From assembly GCA_002307215.1 (NCBI GenBank), contig DBTU01000058.1, positions 1-64,000 on the forward strand: a stretch of 64,000 nt of DNA. The letters are read 5' to 3'. Source of the DNA: Lachnoclostridium sp. UBA1308 (GTDB taxonomy: Bacteria > Bacillota > Clostridia > Lachnospirales > Lachnospiraceae). Made by a program: the position numbers and the translations under genes. Each line of letters begins with the position of its first letter. The first letter of the stretch is position 1. This document shows positions 26,570-35,427 of this stretch, piece after piece. The notes beneath the pieces were generated by a model, which saw only the letters and a list, made by a program, of their open reading frames with translations, ran no database searches and was not told the DNA's origin.

Positions 26570-26906
26570 TAATCTACCCCCAAAAAAATATAATAACAGA
26601 AAATAACTGACAAATTTCATTATACACAGATTTTTTCATATATAAAGTGAAATATAGCGCATCATATTGTTGAGTTCGTTATATTTCGACAGAACTTCAT
26701 GCATCGTGTAGTTTATGTAATCCTTATTGTTCATATATCTATGATTCATGGATATTTCTGGGAATTTTAATAAATTATTTCTAAATTCTGATTATCTTTC
26801 CATAATATGGATATCATTATTACTGTCATAAAAAATATATTCCCATAATACTTTCATTTTAATAAAACACTAGACATAAGTGCCATTCTGTACACAAATA
26901 TTTAAC
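26570..26906. other. Intergenic region upstream of the PBP gene
   Basis: About 340 bp, strongly AT-rich, between divergent transcripts. Nothing recognisable except probable promoters. Confidence 0.5.
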
Positions 26907-26935
26907 TTTATTTCCCCAGAAAAATATGTTAAAAT
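26907..26935 (+). promoter_or_regulatory. Promoter of the PBP gene
   Basis: TTTATT (26907-26912), 17-bp spacer, TAAAAT (26930-26935). The predicted start near 26941 coincides with the first base of the structured leader. Confidence 0.55.
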
Positions 26936-26940
26936 GTACG

Positions 26941-27037
26941 GGATAAGCAAAGTACTGAAAGGCTCGGTAAATCCGAGCCTTTGAGTACGCCACATTCGAT
27001 TCTTTGCTTATCGGCAGAACTATCTGCTTTGCTTATT
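26941..27037 (+). ncRNA. Structured 5' leader of the PBP gene with two competing strands
   Basis: P1 pairs GATAAGCAAAG (26942-26952) with CTTTGCTTATC (27002-27012). Inside, GTAC/GTAC and a perfect 10-bp stem AAAGGCTCGG / CCGAGCCTTT enclose a TAAAT loop. A second near-copy of the 3' strand, CTTTGCTTATT (27027-27037), lies next to the GGGAGG ribosome-binding site, with a small hairpin GCAGA/TCTGC between the two. The P1 5' strand can pair with either copy but not both. I cannot match it to a riboswitch class. Confidence 0.6.
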
Positions 27038-27054
27038 GATTGGGAGGACATATC

Positions 27055-29739
27055 ATGGATTACAGTAAAAAAGGAATTGAGAATAAGCAGAACACGATAA
27101 AGTCCAATACCAGGCGAATGGTATCCAAAATACGGATTACTCTGTTTCGTCTTTGTATTATATTATTTGTTTTTCTGGCGATTGTTGGTACCTTTGCAGG
27201 CTTTGGTTTCATTACGGGGCTAATTAACAGTGCCCCTGATATAAAACAAATCAATGTTGTTCCACAGGGTTATACAACATCTGTTCGTGATAAAGAAGGA
27301 AATGTAATTGAAAATCTTGTTGGAGCTAATGCAAACCGTACCTATGTATATATAAAAGATCTTCCTGACTATGTTAAATATTCTTTTATCAGCGTGGAGG
27401 ATGAACGTTTTTATGAGCATGACGGAATTGATGTTAGGGGTATTTTTCGAGCCGCCGTTAAGGGTCTTAAATCCGGTGATTTTACCGAGGGCGCAAGCAC
27501 CATTACGCAACAACTTTTAAAAAATCAAGTGTTTAACGGCGGAAGAGAAACCGATATGATTGCGCGGACTGAACGTAAAATACAGGAGCAGTATTTGGCA
27601 ATTCAACTGGAAAGTTTTTTGGATAAAAATACTATATTAGAATACTATATAAATACCATTAATCTTGGTTCGGGTACCTATGGTATCCAGACTGCTGCCA
27701 AGAAATACTTTAATAAAGATGCCAAGGATTTGACACTTTCAGAGGCGGCTACCATAGCGGCAATCGCTCAGCTACCGGTCTATCTTAATCCAATTAATTA
27801 TCCTGACAGAAATGAAGAGCGCCGCAATAAAATTCTCGGTGCAATGCTGGAGCAGGGTCATTGTACACAGGAAGAATATGATACTGCAATGGCAGATGAC
27901 GTTTACACTCGAATTAAATCAAATAATGCAGACCAGAATATCGACACTTATTACTCCTATTTTGTTGACGAATTAATTGAACAAGTTATGGATGATCTAC
28001 AGAACAAGCTCGGTTATACTCAGGCACAAGCCTCCAATTTACTCTACAGTGGCGGTCTAAGTATCTATACGACGCAGGATCCGGAGATTCAGAAAATATG
28101 TGACGATGTTTATTCCGATGAATCTAATTTCCCTGAAATTGGTATTTCCTATTGGGAGTTGACCTATGCCCTATCCATTCAAAAGAAAGACGGCACCGCA
28201 ATACATTATCACGGTAACGACTTGTTGAATTATTATAAGGATTATGATGACCCTGACGATTTATATGTGGATGATAAAGGAAGCTCCTTTTCTCTACTGT
28301 TTTTAGATAAGAAGGATATGCAGAAAAAGATTGATGCATTCCGTGATGCCATGATGGAGAAGGATGACACCATTCTCGGTGAAAATATCACCATGATTAT
28401 TCAACCTCAATCCTCATTTGTAGTTATGGATCAGTATACCGGTCAGGTACAGGCTATCATTGGAGGCCGCGGAGAAAAGACAGGTGATCGTACACTGAAT
28501 CGTGCCACGAATACGGTCAGACAGCCCGGCTCCACCTTTAAGGTGTTATCTACCTACCTCCCTGCATTAGATACTGCCGGCCTCACCCTTGGAAGTATTC
28601 AAGACGACGCCGGACCGTATTACTATCCGGGCACAAAGGAAGAGGTAACCAACTGGACACAAGTGCAGAATTACAACGGCCTCACCACATTACGCCAAGC
28701 CATCTATAATTCCATGAATATTATTACTGTAAAAACAATGGCCCAGGTTACTCCGCAGGTTGGTTATGATTATCTCTTGAAGCTCGGTTTCACTTCTCTC
28801 GTTGATTCACGTAAAGAAAAAAATGGTACTATCGTATCCGACATCAACCTTCCTTTGGCTTTGGGGGGTCTGACAGATGGCGTAAGCAACCTAGAATTGA
28901 CTGCCGCTTATGCATCGATTGCTAATGACGGTGTCTATATCCAGCCCACCTTCTATACAAAAATACTGGACAAGGACGGTAATATACTTCTTGATAATTC
29001 CCCGAAGAAGGTTCAAGTAATGAAGGAGTCTACTGCATGGCTGCTTACCAGTGCCATGGAAGATGTTGTAACGAAAGGAACCGGAACAAATCTTAAGCTT
29101 ACCGCGATTGATATGCCGGTTGCAGGCAAGACAGGATCTACCTCCAGCTATAATGACTTATGGTTCTCCGGCTTTACACCTTATTATACCGCCACCGTAT
29201 GGTCAGGCTTTGATACGAACCGTCCCCAGATTGATAAGCTATTTGCGAAGAAAATATGGAAAACTATAATGGAACAAATTCATATACAAAAAGGCTTGGA
29301 GAAAACCTCCTTTGCGAAGCCGGATTCTGTTGTAGCTTGTAAGATTTGTACGAAATCGGGTAAACTTGCAGTAGAAGGACTTTGTGATAAATATGAAGGG
29401 GGCAACTGTGTAAAAACTGAGTATTATGCAGAAGGTACCGAGCCTACTGAGTATTGTGACGTTCATGTTAAAGTTAAAATATGTACGAAATCCAAGAAAC
29501 TTGCGACCGATAATTGCCCTGCCGAACTTGTTAAGGAATTGGTATTGCTTAATAAGAAGGAAACCTGTGTCACAGCCGATACACCTTTCGTCATACCAAT
29601 GGTTTCATGCTCGGTTCATAAAGGCACTACTCAGAGTCCCACAACAAATAATTCTCCGAGTGATATCCTGAGTTCCGATCTGCAGGGAGATGATTTGGAG
29701 AACGCTATCAAGAATATCATCGCTCCCGATACTAATTAA
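27055..29739 (+). CDS. Class A penicillin-binding protein (PBP1A type)
   Basis: 894 residues from the ATG at 27055 with GGGAGG ahead; a TTG 15 bases upstream is inferior. Bifunctional: one N-terminal membrane anchor (about residues 33-58), GT51 glycosyltransferase with EDERFYEHDGIDVRG and GASTITQQLLKN, then a transpeptidase domain with the active-site serine in RQPGSTFKV (about residue 493), SMN and AGKTGSTSS (about 690). It polymerises and cross-links peptidoglycan. The C-terminal ~130 residues hold two Cys-rich modules (CKICTKSGKLA and VKICTKSKKLA, each with later Cys), likely disulphide-bonded outside the cell. Confidence 0.95.
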   Translation: MDYSKKGIENKQNTIKSNTRRMVSKIRITLFRLCIILFVFLAIVGTFAGFGFITGLINSAPDIKQINVVPQGYTTSVRDKEGNVIENLVGANANRTYVYIKDLPDYVKYSFISVEDERFYEHDGIDVRGIFRAAVKGLKSGDFTEGASTITQQLLKNQVFNGGRETDMIARTERKIQEQYLAIQLESFLDKNTILEYYINTINLGSGTYGIQTAAKKYFNKDAKDLTLSEAATIAAIAQLPVYLNPINYPDRNEERRNKILGAMLEQGHCTQEEYDTAMADDVYTRIKSNNADQNIDTYYSYFVDELIEQVMDDLQNKLGYTQAQASNLLYSGGLSIYTTQDPEIQKICDDVYSDESNFPEIGISYWELTYALSIQKKDGTAIHYHGNDLLNYYKDYDDPDDLYVDDKGSSFSLLFLDKKDMQKKIDAFRDAMMEKDDTILGENITMIIQPQSSFVVMDQYTGQVQAIIGGRGEKTGDRTLNRATNTVRQPGSTFKVLSTYLPALDTAGLTLGSIQDDAGPYYYPGTKEEVTNWTQVQNYNGLTTLRQAIYNSMNIITVKTMAQVTPQVGYDYLLKLGFTSLVDSRKEKNGTIVSDINLPLALGGLTDGVSNLELTAAYASIANDGVYIQPTFYTKILDKDGNILLDNSPKKVQVMKESTAWLLTSAMEDVVTKGTGTNLKLTAIDMPVAGKTGSTSSYNDLWFSGFTPYYTATVWSGFDTNRPQIDKLFAKKIWKTIMEQIHIQKGLEKTSFAKPDSVVACKICTKSGKLAVEGLCDKYEGGNCVKTEYYAEGTEPTEYCDVHVKVKICTKSKKLATDNCPAELVKELVLLNKKETCVTADTPFVIPMVSCSVHKGTTQSPTTNNSPSDILSSDLQGDDLENAIKNIIAPDTN

Positions 29740-29775
29740 GCTCGGAAAATCACTCATAAGGCTGGGCAATTTTAA

Positions 29776-29820
29776 AGTGTCAAATTTCGTTTTAAGTATA
29801 TATAATGAATTTCGTTGTAT
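29776..29820. repeat. Family F4 half-copy (inverted)
   Basis: AGTGTCAAATTTCG and ATGAATTTCGTTGTAT correspond, inverted, to the ends of 32556-32620. Intergenic, after the PBP gene. Confidence 0.5.
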
Positions 29821-29843
29821 TTAATACAAATAAGTTGCTACGT

Positions 29844-29900
29844 AAAATATAAGAGCTTATTCAGGCAGTGGTATGCATCCTGAATAAGCTCTTATATTTT
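29844..29900. terminator. Bidirectional terminator, PBP / TrmH-family genes
   Basis: Perfect 22-bp inverted repeat (29844-29865 with 29879-29900), core AAGAGCTTATTCAGG / CCTGAATAAGCTCTT, 13-nt loop, A/T runs at both ends. It lies between convergent genes and overlaps the first two bases of the methylase stop codon. Confidence 0.92.
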
Positions 29901-30720
29901 AGACAAATCTCTGTCTGACAGCTTCATAAAACATTACTGTTGCTGCACATCCTACGTTAAATGAGGTTGCATAGGAGGATTCTGACATTGGGATCGTTGC
30001 AAGAATATCACAGCCGTCCTTAAAGGCACTACATAATCCGTCTGTCTCATTTCCTATCATAAATAACAAAGGCCCTGTCAGATTTAACGTAAATACAGGA
30101 TACTCCTTGTGGGCAGTTGTCCCTATTACTTGAAACGCTTCATACCGCTTTTTCATTTTCACAATAAAGTCCGTTATTATCTGGTTTTCAGTAACTCTTA
30201 TCACCGGTAGCTTAAAAAATGAACCCATAGAGGAAACCACGACATCGGGGTCATATAAATCAACGGCATGTCCGGTAATGATTAGGCTTTCAACTCCTAA
30301 CGCATCACAGGAGCGTATGATTGTACCAAGATTTCCTTTATTTGATGGTCTGTCAAATAATGCAATGATAGGATTTTCCGAAAATTGTAAGGAATCCAAA
30401 TCATCTATGCGCATACTGATAACCGCCATTAGCTCTGATGTATCCTCTTTACCACTTAATTCCTTCATCAGTTCCGGCTCTAATTCATAATTTATTACTG
30501 TACCGGTGTTTTCCAGTAATCCCTTTGCCCAATTTGACAGTTCCTTTTCCTTAGAAAACAGAAAAGATTTGATTATCCATCTATTTTTAATTGCTTCATT
30601 GATATTACGTACACCTTCTACAAGAAATTCCTGATGCTTATAGCGCTTATTTCGATTACTCTTTAGTACCTCGAACTTCTGATAAGTCGCATTTTTTACA
30701 GTTACCTTTTCTGTCTTCAT
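29899..30720 (-). CDS. TrmH/SpoU-family RNA 2'-O-methyltransferase
   Basis: 273 residues from the ATG at 30720 with AGAGGTG upstream. The N-terminal substrate-binding domain includes KHQEFLVEGVRNINEA. The SPOUT knot domain has motif 1 NKGNLGTIIRSCDALG, motif 2 VVVSSMGSFFKLPVIR and motif 3 IPMSESSYATSFNVGCAATV. The family methylates ribose in tRNA or 23S rRNA with SAM. The target is unknown; the two-domain layout is closer to 23S rRNA G2251-type enzymes than to TrmH proper. Confidence 0.9.
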   Translation of the reverse strand: MKTEKVTVKNATYQKFEVLKSNRNKRYKHQEFLVEGVRNINEAIKNRWIIKSFLFSKEKELSNWAKGLLENTGTVINYELEPELMKELSGKEDTSELMAVISMRIDDLDSLQFSENPIIALFDRPSNKGNLGTIIRSCDALGVESLIITGHAVDLYDPDVVVSSMGSFFKLPVIRVTENQIITDFIVKMKKRYEAFQVIGTTAHKEYPVFTLNLTGPLLFMIGNETDGLCSAFKDGCDILATIPMSESSYATSFNVGCAATVMFYEAVRQRFV

Positions 30721-30813
30721 CCATACACCTCTGATACACATCTTTTATATCAGGTATATTTTATCACATCCGTCTGTTAAAGCAAACAAAAAACGTGAGC
30801 CCATCTTGAATCT

Positions 30814-31015
30814 GTTACAGTTCAGCCTTCAAAGAGATAAATCCAGACTGTGAAAAAATGATTTCCATATAGGAGTATTTGCATACGTCAGTACTTTGGC
30901 TCTGTCCTATAGAGCCTTATGTACCGCTACGTAATGCAACTTAGCGAAAGCGATTCCTATATGGAAACATTTCTTTCCCAGCCTTGTCAATATCCATGCT
31001 AGGCTGAATTGTAAC
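30814..31015. repeat. Family F1 hairpin repeat, copy D (complete)
   Basis: 202 bp with ends GTTACAGTTCAGCC and GGCTGAATTGTAAC. Inner arms ATTTCCATATAGGAG / GATTCCTATATGGAAA and GTACTTTGGCTCT / AGAGCCTTATGTAC give one long hairpin. It is inverted relative to copies A and B. Its right end is 6 bp from the spoVAE stop. Confidence 0.88.
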
Positions 31016-31021
31016 TTGAAC

Positions 31022-31378
31022 TCAAGATTTCATCTTTGGTCCGAAGAACCATGAGGCAATGTAGCTAAATATTAATGCGGCGGATATTCCGACGGCTGAG
31101 GAGGTAAAGCCTCCTTTAAAGATACCGATAAAGCCATCCTTATCCACTGCTTGTTTTACTCCTTTGAATAGTGCGTTTCCAAAGCCTGTCAAAGGTACAC
31201 TCGCTCCGGCACCGGCCCATTTAGTGAAGGGCTCGTAAATCCCGATTGCACCAAGCACTGCTCCGAGACAAACCAGAATGACCATGACCCTGCCCGGTAA
31301 CAACTTCGTTTTATCCAGTAAGATTTGAACCGCGGCACATATGACACCACCGACCAAAAATGCTTTCAAATATTCCAT
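31022..31378 (-). CDS. spoVAE: Stage V sporulation protein AE
   Basis: 118 residues, three to four membrane helices. The segment GAGASVPLTGFGNALFKGV is shared by SpoVAC and SpoVAE. It is part of the SpoVA channel that moves Ca-dipicolinate into the forespore and out during germination. Last gene of spoVAC-spoVAD-spoVAE. The dipicolinate supply links to DapA/DapB made elsewhere in the window. Confidence 0.95.
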   Translation of the reverse strand: MEYLKAFLVGGVICAAVQILLDKTKLLPGRVMVILVCLGAVLGAIGIYEPFTKWAGAGASVPLTGFGNALFKGVKQAVDKDGFIGIFKGGFTSSAVGISAALIFSYIASWFFGPKMKS

Positions 31379-31439
31379 TACGACGATTGCTTCCTTTCCA
31401 TGTAAAAAATTGTTTTACCTATTTCTTAATCAATTCGAA

Positions 31440-32495
31440 TTATTCCGCTTCAACAATAATTGCATGAGCAATTCCGGGCACTGTCTTCCCCTCATTAAAA
31501 CTTACCTGTGATAACAAAGCCCCTGTGGGAATAAACAAAATCCTTTTCCAAGCTTTTATACGTAGTTGCTCTAAAATATATCCGGCAAAAATGATTGCTG
31601 AACAACCACAGCCACTTCCTCCTGCATGAGTGTCCTGGCTATCTTTATCAAATATCTCAATACCACAGTCCATATGATTCCCGCTGATATCATAATTTTT
31701 TTCTTTCAGCAAATCAATCAGGATATTCTTACCGACATATCCTAGATCTCCGGTAATAATTTTATCATAATAGGAGGGCTCAACTCCCAAATCCTCAAAA
31801 TTCTGTCTTATGGTATCAAATGCTGCGGGTGCCATTGCCGCTCCCATATTCATGGAATCCTTAATACCATAATCAACAATTTTTCCGGTCGTAATTCCTT
31901 TAATTACTACCGAAGCTTCACCGGCTTTTGGATGGTTACTGTTACGGTCCCCAATAATTACTGTACCGCTGCCGGTCACCGTCCAAGAGGCGGAATACGG
32001 CCTCTGATTACCATAATCCAAGGGAAACCGAAATTGCTTTTCAGCTCCGGCAAAATGGCTTGAGGTCAAAGCCAGTACTTTCTCCGCATAACCACCCTCA
32101 ACCAACATAGCCCCTACCGATATCGCTTCTCCCATCGTGGAGCATGCACCGTATAAACCAAAAGTCGGTATTTCCAGTTCGGCTATTCCAAAGGAGGTAG
32201 CTATCAGCTGTCCTAACAAATCTCCACCCACCAGATATCTAATATCTGTGTTCTTTAATCCCGCTTTTTCAAGTACCTTTTCTGCTGCCTGACGGATTAG
32301 TTCACTTTCAGCTTCTTCCCAGCTGTCTTTCCCAAGTAGGGGATCTTGCTGTATTACATCAAAGTGAGCTCCCATCGGTCCTTCTCCCTCCTTCTTCCCG
32401 GCAATGGAGGCCGCAGCTATAATATAAGGAGAATTTTGAAATAGAACACTTTGCCTTCCTACAATTTTTGATTGCGCTGTAATATTATCTGCCAT
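31440..32495 (-). CDS. spoVAD: Stage V sporulation protein AD
   Basis: 351 residues with a thiolase-like fold, as in SpoVAD, the soluble subunit that binds dipicolinic acid. Seen: FGLYGACSTMGEAISVGAML (position of the thiolase Cys), DCGIEIFDKDSQDTHAGGSG and the end NEGKTVPGIAHAIIVE. It lies on the outer face of the spore inner membrane. AAGGAGT precedes the ATG. 61 bp separate it from spoVAE. Confidence 0.96.
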   Translation of the reverse strand: MADNITAQSKIVGRQSVLFQNSPYIIAAASIAGKKEGEGPMGAHFDVIQQDPLLGKDSWEEAESELIRQAAEKVLEKAGLKNTDIRYLVGGDLLGQLIATSFGIAELEIPTFGLYGACSTMGEAISVGAMLVEGGYAEKVLALTSSHFAGAEKQFRFPLDYGNQRPYSASWTVTGSGTVIIGDRNSNHPKAGEASVVIKGITTGKIVDYGIKDSMNMGAAMAPAAFDTIRQNFEDLGVEPSYYDKIITGDLGYVGKNILIDLLKEKNYDISGNHMDCGIEIFDKDSQDTHAGGSGCGCSAIIFAGYILEQLRIKAWKRILFIPTGALLSQVSFNEGKTVPGIAHAIIVEAE

Positions 32496-32555
32496 ATCTA
32501 TACTCCTTAATCAAATAACATACTTGATGAAAATACGAATTATGATTCGATTGTA

Positions 32556-32620
32556 ATATATATACAACGAAATTCATGACATATCCTAAATCAACTTTGA
32601 CACTCGAATTAATCATACAA
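32556..32620. repeat. Family F4 half-copy between spoVAC and spoVAD
   Basis: ATATATACAACGAAATTCAT, then TTTGACACTCGAATTAATCA. It overlaps the last codons of spoVAC and matches, inverted, the left half of 37427-37698. Confidence 0.65.
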
Positions 32621-33116
32621 AATGAAAGCTTTTAAGTAGATAATAAATCAAGCCCAGAAGCCATGATATAAAAATACCATATAGAATAACAGGCCCGGCA
32701 ATCGTGAATATCTTGCAGCCTATACCAAATATCTGTCCCTCCTTTTTATATTCTATCGCCGGTGCTGCTACCGAATTGGCAAAGCCTGTGATCGGAACCA
32801 GTGTACCCGCACCACCGAATTTAGCAAGCTTTTGGTATATTCCGCATCCGGTCAATAAAATTGCAAAAAAGACCAATGTTACTGTATTATATAATTTTGC
32901 TGTCTCCTTTTCCGCACCAAGATAAATATAGTAGTTGATCAGAAATTGCCCGATGATACATATTATCCCCCCCATTAGGAAGGCTTTCGCCATGTTTTTA
33001 ATGAGACTGGTTTTCGGTGTGACTTCTTTCACATACTTGTTGTATTTTTCATTTCTTGCTGTCGTATTTTGTTCATTCACTATTCCCTGAACAGATTTCT
33101 TATTCTGATTACTCAT
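32613..33116 (-). CDS. spoVAC: Stage V sporulation protein AC
   Basis: 167 residues: a polar N-terminal ~50-residue segment, then about four helices. GGAGTLVPITGFANSVAAPA is the conserved SpoVA loop. SpoVAC is thought to be the mechanosensitive pore subunit. GAGGCAA precedes the ATG. The last codons lie inside an F4 half-copy. Confidence 0.95.
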   Translation of the reverse strand: MSNQNKKSVQGIVNEQNTTARNEKYNKYVKEVTPKTSLIKNMAKAFLMGGIICIIGQFLINYYIYLGAEKETAKLYNTVTLVFFAILLTGCGIYQKLAKFGGAGTLVPITGFANSVAAPAIEYKKEGQIFGIGCKIFTIAGPVILYGIFISWLLGLIYYLLKSFHFV

Positions 33117-33152
33117 ATTCTTGCCTCATTTCTACATAAGCCTTCTTTGTAT

Positions 33153-33302
33153 CTAAAGAAGCATTTCATTTTGCCAATATTGCACCAGTGTCCCGTCGTA
33201 TTCAGTGGGATGGTTGTTAATTAATCCAAAGCATAATACGATTGCGATTGCGGCGATAATAATTAATGTAGAAATCCAAAAAACCTTTTTCTTTACCGTC
33301 AT
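33153..33302 (-). CDS. 49-residue single-pass membrane protein ahead of spoVAC
   Basis: Short ORF from ATG 33302 to TAG, starting MTVKKKVFWISTLIIIAAIA and ending HPTEYDGTLVQYWQNEMLL. It has a basic N-terminus, one membrane helix (about residues 8-28) and a short polar tail, and a strong GGGGAAGGA site 5-6 bases before the ATG. It lies between the sigF terminator and spoVAC, 36 bp before spoVAC, so it is probably the first gene of the spoVA operon. I recognise no family. Confidence 0.72.
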   Translation of the reverse strand: MTVKKKVFWISTLIIIAAIAIVLCFGLINNHPTEYDGTLVQYWQNEMLL

Positions 33303-33362
33303 AAAAATCCTTCCCCTTCTGACTTAGTAGATTGATAATAGGACGCAAATACCCTATTACAT

Positions 33363-33399
33363 AAAAAAAGCATCAGTATAGATATCTGATGCTTTTTTT
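33363..33399. terminator. Terminator of the spoIIA operon
   Basis: AAAAAAAGCATCAG, 9-nt loop, CTGATGCTTTTTTT: perfect 14-bp arms, about 105 bp past the sigF stop. It separates sigF from the spoVA group. Confidence 0.88.
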
Positions 33400-33503
33400 A
33401 TATAATAATTATATTATATGGAATACAATTTTTACTATACTGGGAATATCTAGTAATTTCAACGTGTTAATAAGCCTGATGCTTTAGATCTATTTACAAA
33501 ATC

Positions 33504-34310
33504 TCAAGCTCCTAATTTCTCACGCATTATTCTTAATATTCTCTTTTCCATACGCGATACCTGAACCTGTGAGATGCCAAGTTCTTTGGCTATATCCGTC
33601 TGTGTTTTATCCTTAAAGTATCTAAGCCTTATAATTTCTTGTTCCTTTTCATCGAGGGAAGCAATGATTTCCCTTAATGCCAGCTTGTCCACCAAATTTT
33701 CGCTTTCATCTTTTGTTTCAGCTAATTTGTCGATTAAAAAAATAGGTGTTCCATCACCTTGATATATGGTTTTATACAGAGATTCTACTTCCGCACCGGT
33801 TTCCAGTGCCATCACAAGTTCCTCTTTTGCTATATTCAGTTCCTCTTCTATCTCTTCAAGGGTTGGCTCCCTACCAAATTGATTACCGAATTTTTCCCTC
33901 ACAATTCTGATTTTGGTCGCAGTCTCTTTTAAAGACCTGCTTACCTTAATCATTCCATCATCACGCAGAAACCTCTTGATTTCACCGGTAATCATTGGTA
34001 CGGCATAGGTTGAAAATCTTACCTCATAGGAATAATCAAACTTATCGATTGCTTTGATTAAGCCAATACTTCCGATTTGGAACAAATCCTCCATCTCATG
34101 CCCTCTGCCTGCAAATCTTCTGACGATACTCCAGACCAGTCCGACATTTTCAGTTACGACACGGTCCCTTGCATCTTTATCTCCCTCCTTTGATAACTTT
34201 ATCAGTTCAAGCGTATCCACATTAAAGCTCACTTCCCTTCTTCTACCTAACATATTGCCGGTACTAGCCTTAAGATGTTTGTAGCTACCCGGTATGTATT
34301 CTGTTGTCAC
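33504..34310 (-). CDS. sigF: RNA polymerase sigma-F, forespore-specific
   Basis: 268 residues. Region 2 includes DLFQIGSIGLIKAIDKFDYS and RFSTYAVPMITGEIKRFLRD; region 4 ends QTDIAKELGISQVQVSRMEK. It directs the first forespore programme. The start is GTG at 34310, overlapping the spoIIAB stop (GTGA), so the anti-sigma and sigma are translationally coupled. Gene order spoIIAA-spoIIAB-sigF is the canonical one. Confidence 0.97.
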   Translation of the reverse strand: MTTEYIPGSYKHLKASTGNMLGRRREVSFNVDTLELIKLSKEGDKDARDRVVTENVGLVWSIVRRFAGRGHEMEDLFQIGSIGLIKAIDKFDYSYEVRFSTYAVPMITGEIKRFLRDDGMIKVSRSLKETATKIRIVREKFGNQFGREPTLEEIEEELNIAKEELVMALETGAEVESLYKTIYQGDGTPIFLIDKLAETKDESENLVDKLALREIIASLDEKEQEIIRLRYFKDKTQTDIAKELGISQVQVSRMEKRILRIMREKLGA

Positions 34311-34777
34311 ACCTTCTGTCTTGCTTCCTGCTTAATACCGCTTTGTCTGTCCGATTTCTTTATACTTTTTTTCATCCTGACTAATGTACCCTTCTCAACT
34401 GCAGACTCAACCTCCAGATCATCCATAAAGGCTTCCATGAATGAAAAGCCCATACCGGAGCGCTCTAACTCCGGTCTTGTAGTATAAAGCGGCTCCATCG
34501 CCTTCTCGATATTTGCTATCCCAACACCTTTATCAATGATCTCTACAGTCAATTCATCATTACATATTACACAATGCATTTGGATGATGCCACCCCCATC
34601 TGCATAACCATGAATTATCGAATTTGTGACTGCCTCCGAGACTGCCGTTTTGATATCGGCCAATTCCTCAATTGTAGGATCAAGTTGAGCTGCAAATGCT
34701 GCAACAACTGTTCTGGCAAAGCTTTCATTTTGCGATTTACTTTCAAATTCCAACATCATTTCATTCTTATCCTTCAT
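34307..34777 (-). CDS. spoIIAB: Anti-sigma-F factor and serine kinase
   Basis: 156 residues of the GHKL kinase type: AVSEAVTNSIIHGYADGG (N-box), EIIDKGVGIANIEKAMEP (G1) and ERSGMGFSFMEAFMDDLEV (G2). It binds sigma-F and phosphorylates SpoIIAA. AAAGGGG precedes the ATG. Confidence 0.96.
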   Translation of the reverse strand: MKDKNEMMLEFESKSQNESFARTVVAAFAAQLDPTIEELADIKTAVSEAVTNSIIHGYADGGGIIQMHCVICNDELTVEIIDKGVGIANIEKAMEPLYTTRPELERSGMGFSFMEAFMDDLEVESAVEKGTLVRMKKSIKKSDRQSGIKQEARQKV

Positions 34778-34865
34778 TACCTTTTTATCCCCTTTCTCTA
34801 CCTAAGCTTCGCATTACTCAATATATCTTTATGATTCATTTTAAAACTACTGTTTCTCTATATCT

Positions 34866-35255
34866 TTATTGATGCAGTATCTTAAGCGCTGTTTCCACAG
34901 TATCATACTTTTCAATAATCTTATATAAACCTGACAGCCTAAATATCCTATCAACGGTACTATCTACATTCGCTACTGCAGTTCTGCCCCCAATGAAAAT
35001 CACCTTCTTATATCTCCCCATAACAACACCGATTCCTGCACTGTCCATAAATCCGGCTCCGGAAAAGTCGAAAATTATGTGTTTTATATTATTTCTATCA
35101 ATTAACCGATCTGCTCTTTCACGGATCTTAATCGCATTATGATGGTCCAATTCCTCATTCAACCGGATAATCAGACAGCGCTCATATACCTCATAGATTG
35201 CTCCCTTATCTCCTTCCCCTTGCATATTCTTATTGTATTTTTTTGCCTCCTGCAT
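34866..35255 (-). CDS. spoIIAA: Anti-anti-sigma factor
   Basis: 129-residue STAS protein with the phosphorylated-serine motif FMDSAGIGVVMGRYK. The N-terminus is ~18 residues longer than usual; an alternative ATG at 35225 (MQGEGDKG) would give the standard length but lacks an equally good GGGAGGT site. 88 bp separate it from spoIIAB, more than in Bacillus. Confidence 0.94.
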   Translation of the reverse strand: MQEAKKYNKNMQGEGDKGAIYEVYERCLIIRLNEELDHHNAIKIRERADRLIDRNNIKHIIFDFSGAGFMDSAGIGVVMGRYKKVIFIGGRTAVANVDSTVDRIFRLSGLYKIIEKYDTVETALKILHQ

Positions 35256-35352
35256 TCGTCATTACCTCCCATTGTTCCAATATCTATTTATTTTTCTTTC
35301 CAGTTCAAATTACTCTAACAGGTAATTCGCTGACAATCCGGTTGTATGGATG

Positions 35353-35408
35353 AAAAAAAGACCTTAAATGGAGTGGGTTCGCCACTCAACATATAACGTC
35401 TTTTAATC
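35353..35408 (-). terminator. Hairpin terminator after the zinc-ribbon/TPR gene
   Basis: On the minus strand AAAAGAC (35404-35398), inner stem GAGTGG / CCACTC, then GTCTTTTTTT (35362-35353). It separates the TPR gene from spoIIAA. Confidence 0.65.
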
Positions 35409-35427
35409 TTTTATCTTATGTATCAAA

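Noticed and set aside
26941..27037. Known riboswitch (c-di-GMP, c-di-AMP, purine, THF) before the PBP gene
   Set aside because: The diagnostic conserved bases of these classes are absent; reported only as an unassigned leader.
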